DNA from: Hydrogenophaga flava NBRC 102514
GTDB lineage: Bacteria; Pseudomonadota; Gammaproteobacteria; Burkholderiales; Burkholderiaceae_C
Assembly (NCBI RefSeq): GCF_001571145.1
Contig: NZ_BCTF01000009.1
Location: forward strand, 1-64,000
Direction: 5' to 3'
Length of the DNA stretch: 64,000 nt
Part shown: piece after piece, positions 59,464 through 64,000 of the stretch
Numbering within the stretch: the stretch's first letter is position 1
Layout: every line of letters begins with the position of its first letter
Notes under the pieces: model-generated
What the model saw: the letters and a program-made list of their open reading frames with translations, nothing else
What the model was told of the DNA's origin: nothing
Database searches by the model: none
Made by a program: the position numbers and the translations under genes

Positions 59464-60551
59464 AGACTGGATTGCAGGGCGGCGATCAGCTGCGCGTTCT
59501 CGTCGGGGGTGCCGACGGTCAGGCGCAGGCAGTGGCCCAGCAGTGGATGCATTTTAGAAACATTCTTGACCAGAACGCCGCGCGCCTTCAGGCCTTCGAA
59601 GGCTTTCTGCGCATCAGGTACCCGCACTAGCACCATGTTGGCCTGGCTTGGGAAGTGCTGCACGCCCGGCATGGCCGCCAGCGCGGCGATCAGGCTCTCG
59701 CGCTCGGCGCGGATGGTGGCGGCCTGCTGCGCGAACACGTCGGCGTGTTCCAGCGCGAACAGCGCGCATTCGGCGTTGAGCACGCTCACGTTATAGGGCG
59801 GCCGCAGCTTGTCAATCTCGTGCACCAGCGCCCGCGGGCCGACCATGTAGCCCAGCCGCACGCCGGCCAGCCCAAACTTGGACATGGTGCGCATCAGCAG
59901 TACGTTGGCGTTGGCCGCCGGGTTCGCCCGGATTTCGTCCAGCCAGCTGCGGCTGGAAAACGGCTGGTAGGCCTCGTCCATCACCACCAGGCCGCCGAAA
60001 CTGCCGGCCTCGGCGATCAGGCGCCGGATCACGCCCGCATCCCACAGGTTGGCGGTGGGATTGTTCGGGTAGGCGATGTAGGTGATGGTGGGCTTGTGCT
60101 GGCGCTGCGCGGCCAGCATGGCGTCTTCGTCGAGCTCGAAATCGGCCGAGAGCTGGACGCCGTGGAAGGCCAGACCCTGCAGCTGGGCGCTCATGGCGTA
60201 CATCACGAAGCCGGGCAGCGGCGCGAGGGTGGACGCACCGGGCACGTCGCAGCCCATGGCCAGCAGCGAGATCAGCTCGTCCGAGCCGTTGCCCAGCATC
60301 AGGGCGCAGCCCTCGGGCAGATCCACGTAGCGCGCCAGCGCCTGCTTCAGGTCCTCGATGCGCGCGCCAGGGTAGCGGTTGATGGCCACGGCCCCCAGGC
60401 GCTCGCCCAGGGCGGCCTGCAGTTCGGGCGGCAGCACAAACGGGTTCTCCATCGCATCCAGCTTGACCATGCCGGTCGAGTCCTGGATGGCGTAGGCGTG
60501 CATGGACTGGATGTCCTGCCGGATGTTACGCAGCGGGTTCGGCATGTTCAT
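59460..60551 (-). CDS. hisC: Histidinol-phosphate aminotransferase
   Basis: 363 residues from ATG at 60551; GTG at 60560, which overlaps the hisD stop (GTGA), would add three residues. A fold-type I PLP enzyme with the cofactor Lys in [33 protein letters not shown] binds phosphate, and [12 protein letters not shown] and [13 protein letters not shown] are conserved. It transaminates imidazole-acetol phosphate with glutamate. Confidence 0.96.
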   Translation of the reverse strand: MNMPNPLRNIRQDIQSMHAYAIQDSTGMVKLDAMENPFVLPPELQAALGERLGAVAINRYPGARIEDLKQALARYVDLPEGCALMLGNGSDELISLLAMGCDVPGASTLAPLPGFVMYAMSAQLQGLAFHGVQLSADFELDEDAMLAAQRQHKPTITYIAYPNNPTANLWDAGVIRRLIAEAGSFGGLVVMDEAYQPFSSRSWLDEIRANPAANANVLLMRTMSKFGLAGVRLGYMVGPRALVHEIDKLRPPYNVSVLNAECALFALEHADVFAQQAATIRAERESLIAALAAMPGVQHFPSQANMVLVRVPDAQKAFEGLKARGVLVKNVSKMHPLLGHCLRLTVGTPDENAQLIAALQSSL

Positions 60552-60556
60552 CGCGT

Positions 60557-61948
60557 TCACTTCGTGTCCCGCATCGGCGGCACGGTGGACAGGCGCAGCT
60601 CGGCGGCCCGGGCGTGGGCCTGCAGGCCTTCGCCGTAGGCCAGTTCGGCGGCGATGGCACCCAGCGGCTGAGCGCCGGCCTGGCTGACCTCGATCAGGCT
60701 GCTGCGCTTCTGGAAGTCGTACACACCCAGCGGCGACGAGAAGCGGGCCGTACCGCTGGTGGGCAGCACGTGGTTGGGGCCGGCGCAGTAGTCACCCAGG
60801 CTCTCGCTGGTGTAGGCGCCGAGGAAGATGGCGCCCGCGTGCTTGAGCAACGGCTCCCAGCGGTGCGGTTCGCTGCTGCTCACTTCAAGGTGCTCGGGCG
60901 CGATGCGGTTACTGATGGCACAGGCCTCTTCCATGTCGCGCGTGAGGATCAGCGCGCCGCGGTCGTTCAGGCTCTTGGCGATGATGGCCGCGCGCGGCAT
61001 GGTGGGCAGCAGGCGGTCAATTTCGCGTTGCACTGCGTCGAGGTAGGCGGCGTCGGGGCACAGCAGGATGGACTGCGCCAGCTCGTCGTGCTCGGCCTGG
61101 CTGAACAGGTCCATCGCCACCCACTCGGCCGGCGTGCTGCCGTCGGCCAGCACCAGAATTTCGCTCGGGCCCGCGATCATGTCGATGCCCACAGTGCCGA
61201 ACACGCGGCGCTTGGCGCTGGCCACGTAGGCGTTACCGGGGCCGGTGATCTTGTCGACCTTGGGCACGGTGGCGGTGCCGTAGGCCAGTGCAGCCACCGC
61301 CTGGGCGCCGCCAATGGTGAAGGCGCGGGTGACGCCGGCCACATAGGCGGCAGCCAGCACCAGTTCGTTGCGCTCGCCACGCGCGGCGGTGGCCGCGCCC
61401 GTGCCGCCAGTGGCGACACTGCCGCGCACCGGGGTCGGCACCACCATGATGATCTCGCCCACACCGGCCACGTGCGCTGGCACCGCGTTCATGATCAGGC
61501 TCGACGGGTAGGCCGCCTTGCCTCCCGGCACGTAGATGCCCACGCGGTCCAGCGGCGTGACCTTCTGGCCCAGCAGCGTGCCGTCATCGTCGCGGTAGGT
61601 CCAGCTCTCGCCGGAGGCTTTCTTCTGTGCCTCGTGGTAGCTGCGCACGCGGCGTGCAGCGCTCTGCAGCGCCTCGCGTTGGGCGGCAGGCAGTCCGTCG
61701 AACGCGGCCTTGAAGTCGGCCTGCGTCAGCTCCAGCTCGGCCATCGAGGAGGCTTGCAGGCCGTCGAAACGCGCCGTGTAGTCCAGCACCGCGGCATCAC
61801 CGCGCTGCTTCACATCGACCAGGATGTCCGCCACGCGCTGTTCGATCGCATGGTCCGTGTCCGCCGACCAGTGCAGCCGGGCTGCAAACTGCGCCTCGAA
61901 ATCGGGCGCGGTGGTGTTCAGGCGGGCAGGCTGGGCGGACAGGCTCAT
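60557..61948 (-). CDS. hisD: Histidinol dehydrogenase
   Basis: 463 residues from ATG at 61948, overlapping the hisG stop (ATGA). It oxidises histidinol to histidine in two NAD-dependent steps using zinc. The NAD-binding and zinc regions are seen in [63 protein letters not shown] and the C-terminal [27 protein letters not shown]. An upstream frame extension inside hisG is a shadow. Confidence 0.97.
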   Translation of the reverse strand: MSLSAQPARLNTTAPDFEAQFAARLHWSADTDHAIEQRVADILVDVKQRGDAAVLDYTARFDGLQASSMAELELTQADFKAAFDGLPAAQREALQSAARRVRSYHEAQKKASGESWTYRDDDGTLLGQKVTPLDRVGIYVPGGKAAYPSSLIMNAVPAHVAGVGEIIMVVPTPVRGSVATGGTGAATAARGERNELVLAAAYVAGVTRAFTIGGAQAVAALAYGTATVPKVDKITGPGNAYVASAKRRVFGTVGIDMIAGPSEILVLADGSTPAEWVAMDLFSQAEHDELAQSILLCPDAAYLDAVQREIDRLLPTMPRAAIIAKSLNDRGALILTRDMEEACAISNRIAPEHLEVSSSEPHRWEPLLKHAGAIFLGAYTSESLGDYCAGPNHVLPTSGTARFSSPLGVYDFQKRSSLIEVSQAGAQPLGAIAAELAYGEGLQAHARAAELRLSTVPPMRDTK

Positions 61949-62598
61949 GATGGAACGGACTGTTTGGAAATGGCTTGTGAGAAGGCGTCGAGAATGGGAC
62001 GGATGGTGGCCTGCTTGAGCTTGAGCGCCGCCTGGTTGACAACCAGGCGCGAACTGATGTCCATGATCTGCTCGACCTCGACCAGGTTGTTGGCCTTGAG
62101 CGTCTTGCCGGTGGACACCAGGTCGACGATGGCGTCGGCCAGACCGGTCAGTGGCGCCAGTTCCATGCTGCCGTAGAGCTTGATCAGGTCCACGTGCACA
62201 CCCTTGCTGGCGAAGAACTCGCGCGCGATGGAGGTGTACTTGGTGGCGACTTTCAGGCGCGAGCCCTGGCGCACGGCTGAGGCATAGTCGAAATCGGACC
62301 GCACCGCCACGCTCACACGGCACTTGGCGATCTGCAGGTCCAGCGGTTGGTACAGGCCCTGACCGCCGTGCTCGATCAGGGTGTCCTTGCCCGTCACGCC
62401 GAGGTCGGCACCACCGTATTCCACATAGGTCGGCACATCGGTCGCACGCACCAGCACGACGCGGACATCGGGCTTGTTCGTCGTCAGGATCAGCTTGCGG
62501 GAGGTTTCCGGGTCTTCCAGCACCTCGATGCCCGCGGCCGCGAGCAGCGGCAGGGTTTCATCGAAGATGCGGCCTTTGGACAGCGCCAGGGTGATCAT
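61945..62598 (-). CDS. hisG: ATP phosphoribosyltransferase, short form
   Basis: 217 residues, so the short HisG form, which lacks the C-terminal ACT-like regulatory domain and normally needs HisZ. HisZ is not in this window. It performs the first step of histidine synthesis. [29 protein letters not shown] and the PRPP-binding [18 protein letters not shown] identify it. Coupled by ATGA overlaps to murA upstream and hisD downstream. Confidence 0.97.
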   Translation of the reverse strand: MITLALSKGRIFDETLPLLAAAGIEVLEDPETSRKLILTTNKPDVRVVLVRATDVPTYVEYGGADLGVTGKDTLIEHGGQGLYQPLDLQIAKCRVSVAVRSDFDYASAVRQGSRLKVATKYTSIAREFFASKGVHVDLIKLYGSMELAPLTGLADAIVDLVSTGKTLKANNLVEVEQIMDISSRLVVNQAALKLKQATIRPILDAFSQAISKQSVPS

Positions 62599-63863
62599 TT
62601 GATTCTTTCGATGTCGGCGCCAATGCCGCGCAGCTTGGCTTCCATCTGGTCGTAGCCCCGGTCCAGGTGGTAAATGCGGTCGACGATGGTTTCGCCCTCG
62701 GCCACCAGACCGGCGATCACGAGGCTGGCCGACGCGCGCAGGTCGGTGGCCATCACGGTGGCGCCCTGCAGGCGGTCGATGCCCTCGATCACGGCCACCT
62801 TGCCGTCGGTCTGGATCTTGGCGCCCAGACGGACCAGCTCGTTGACGTGCATGAAACGGTTCTCAAAGATCGTCTCGGTCACCTTGCTTGTGCCCGTGGC
62901 GATGCAGTTGAGCGCCATGAACTGCGCCTGCATGTCGGTCGGGAAACCGGGGTACTCGGTGGTGCGGAAGCTCTGCGCCTTCAGGCGCCCGGAAGCGCGC
63001 ACACGGATGAAGCCGTCACCCACCTCGATTTCAGCGCCCGCGTCGCGCAGCTTGTCGATGACCGCATCGAGGTGGTCGGCACGGCCGTGGCGCAGCACCA
63101 CATCGCCCCCGGTGGCGGCCACCGCGCACAGGAAGGTGCCTGCCTCGATGCGGTCGGCCACCACCTGGTGGGTGCAGCCGTGCAACCGGTCTACCCCCTG
63201 GATGTGGATGCGGCTGGTGCCATGGCCTTCGATCTTCGCGCCCATGCCGATCAGCATCTCGGCCAGGTCGGGAATCTCCGGCTCCTGTGCGGCGTTCTCC
63301 AGCACCGTCTCGCCTTCGGCCAGCGCCGCAGCCATCAGGAAGTTCTCGGTGCCGGTCACGGTCACCATGTCGGTGGCGATGCGTGCGCCCTTGAGGCGGC
63401 TGCGGCCCTGCGGCAGCTGGGCCACCATGTAACCGTGTTCAACCACGATCTCCGCACCCATGGCCTGCAAGCCCTTGATGTGCTGGTCCACCGGGCGCGA
63501 GCCGATGGCGCAGCCGCCCGGCAGCGACACCTTGGCGCGACCGAACCGCGCCAGCAGCGGGCCCAGCACCAGCACCGAGGCGCGCATGGTCTTGACCAGT
63601 TCGTAGGGCGCTTCGGGGTTGAGGCTGTCGGGCGCCACGAAACTCATGCCACCGCGCTCGCCATGCGTCTCGGTCTGAACCCCCATGTTGTCGAGCAGCA
63701 GGCGCATGGTGGCGACGTCGCGCAGACGCGGCACATTGTTCAGGTGCACCGGGTCGGCGGTGAGCAGGGCCGCACAGATCTCGGGCAGCGCCGCGTTCTT
63801 GGCACCCGAAATGGTGACCTCGCCGTTGAGGGGGCGTCCACCGGTGATTCGCAGTTTATCCAT
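62595..63863 (-). CDS. murA: UDP-N-acetylglucosamine 1-carboxyvinyltransferase
   Basis: 422 residues. MurA makes the first committed peptidoglycan precursor in the cytosol. It begins [35 protein letters not shown] is the family start. The fosfomycin-target loop reads [20 protein letters not shown] with the active-site Cys intact, implying fosfomycin-sensitive chemistry. Conserved [17 protein letters not shown] follows. It overlaps hisG by four bases, so cell-wall and histidine genes share a transcript. Confidence 0.97.
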   Translation of the reverse strand: MDKLRITGGRPLNGEVTISGAKNAALPEICAALLTADPVHLNNVPRLRDVATMRLLLDNMGVQTETHGERGGMSFVAPDSLNPEAPYELVKTMRASVLVLGPLLARFGRAKVSLPGGCAIGSRPVDQHIKGLQAMGAEIVVEHGYMVAQLPQGRSRLKGARIATDMVTVTGTENFLMAAALAEGETVLENAAQEPEIPDLAEMLIGMGAKIEGHGTSRIHIQGVDRLHGCTHQVVADRIEAGTFLCAVAATGGDVVLRHGRADHLDAVIDKLRDAGAEIEVGDGFIRVRASGRLKAQSFRTTEYPGFPTDMQAQFMALNCIATGTSKVTETIFENRFMHVNELVRLGAKIQTDGKVAVIEGIDRLQGATVMATDLRASASLVIAGLVAEGETIVDRIYHLDRGYDQMEAKLRGIGADIERIK

Positions 63864-63876
63864 GGTGTCGGGTCGC

Positions 63877-64000
63877 TCAGTTCTGGGCCGCCCATTCGGC
63901 GGGGGTGAAGGTCTTCATGGACAGGGCGTGCACCTCGTCCGTCTTGATGCGTTCGCCCAAGGTGGCGTAGACGCGCTGGTGGCGCGCGATCGGCCGCTTG
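63877..64000 (-). CDS. ibaG: BolA-family protein IbaG, 3' end only
   Basis: Only the C-terminal codons are inside the window, ending in the stop at 63879-63877. The visible residues ([20 protein letters not shown] then [20 protein letters not shown]) are the BolA/YrbA C-terminal helix and tail, including the conserved [10 protein letters not shown]. BolA proteins pair with CGFS glutaredoxins such as the grxD product in this window. It is 13 bp before murA, the usual ibaG-murA order. Confidence 0.85.
   Translation of the reverse strand, partial: KRPIARHQRVYATLGERIKTDEVHALSMKTFTPAEWAAQN

Noticed and set aside
62674-63908. Plus-strand open frames opposite murA
   Set aside because: Shadows of murA; repeated His/Gln/Arg-rich content and no motif.

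Overview
The window is a stretch of G+C-rich chromosome from a betaproteobacterium, most likely order Burkholderiales, family Comamonadaceae (Hydrogenophaga/Acidovorax-like). This rests on gene orders and protein styles seen here: ibaG-murA-hisGDCBHAFIE-DUF4870-hinT-tatABC, petABC-sspAB, pilBCD-coaE-zapD-yacG, rplU-rpmA-obgE-proB, ubiE-Tim44-ubiJ-ubiB, and an M23 peptidase upstream of secA. No similarity search was run, so the genus is not fixed. Almost all of it is core genome. No insertion sequences, phage genes, CRISPR arrays, integrases or rRNA genes were found.

Layout. 1-3028 (-): N-terminal part of a giant secreted adhesin (ESPR-like leader, LEPR-XLL-like motif, DUF4347, SdrD_B-like domain, cadherin-like repeats) that runs off the left edge. 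3.2-6.6 kb (-): fmdB-like, DUF502, aspS, nudB. 6.8-14.7 kb (-): a large FAD/4Fe-4S oxidoreductase, DUF971, ubiE, a shortened Tim44-like protein, ubiJ and ubiB (ubiquinone synthesis). 14.9-19.8 kb (+): glycerol-3-phosphate uptake operon ugpBAECQ with a striking 20-bp hairpin between ugpB and ugpA. 20.1-23.8 kb (+): hemA-prfA-prmC-grxD. 24-27.5 kb: an orphan Lon-like AAA ATPase facing a lytic transglycosylase and proS. 27.6-32.6 kb: rppH; proB, obgE, rpmA, rplU on minus; divergent ispB followed by tRNA-Pro(CGG). 32.7-38.2 kb (+): type IV pilus assembly genes pilB-pilC-pilD, then coaE, zapD, yacG. 38.2-44.7 kb (-): MutT-like NUDIX, DUF815 ATPase, argJ, secA, M23 peptidase, with a DUF721/DciA-like gene divergent. 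45-49.3 kb (-): petABC (cytochrome bc1), sspA, sspB, tRNA-Thr(TGT). 49.5-53.4 kb: mscL, pdxA, Nif3-like, a DUF3149 mini-protein and a DegS-like protease sharing an intergenic region with an Anr/FNR-like box. 53.4-64 kb (-): tatCBA, hinT, DUF4870, the complete histidine operon, murA and the 3' end of ibaG.

How the genes work together. Several operons place envelope and energy functions side by side. The Tat translocase lies downstream of the his operon, and the bc1 complex, whose Rieske subunit is normally a Tat substrate, lies a few kilobases away. SecA sits beside a periplasmic M23 peptidase. Ubiquinone synthesis (ubiE, ubiJ, ubiB, ispB) supplies the bc1 complex. Many neighbours are coupled through ATGA, GTGA or TGATG overlaps, especially in murA-hisG-hisD-hisC-hisB.

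No complete new defence or biosynthetic system is visible. The best candidates for a second look are the truncated giant adhesin locus, the ugpB-ugpA hairpin, the Tim44-like protein without its membrane anchor, the Anr-like box upstream of the DUF3149 mini-gene, the tandem hairpins between petC and sspA, the possibly leaderless hemA transcript, and a tRNA-Thr with one extra base next to its acceptor stem.
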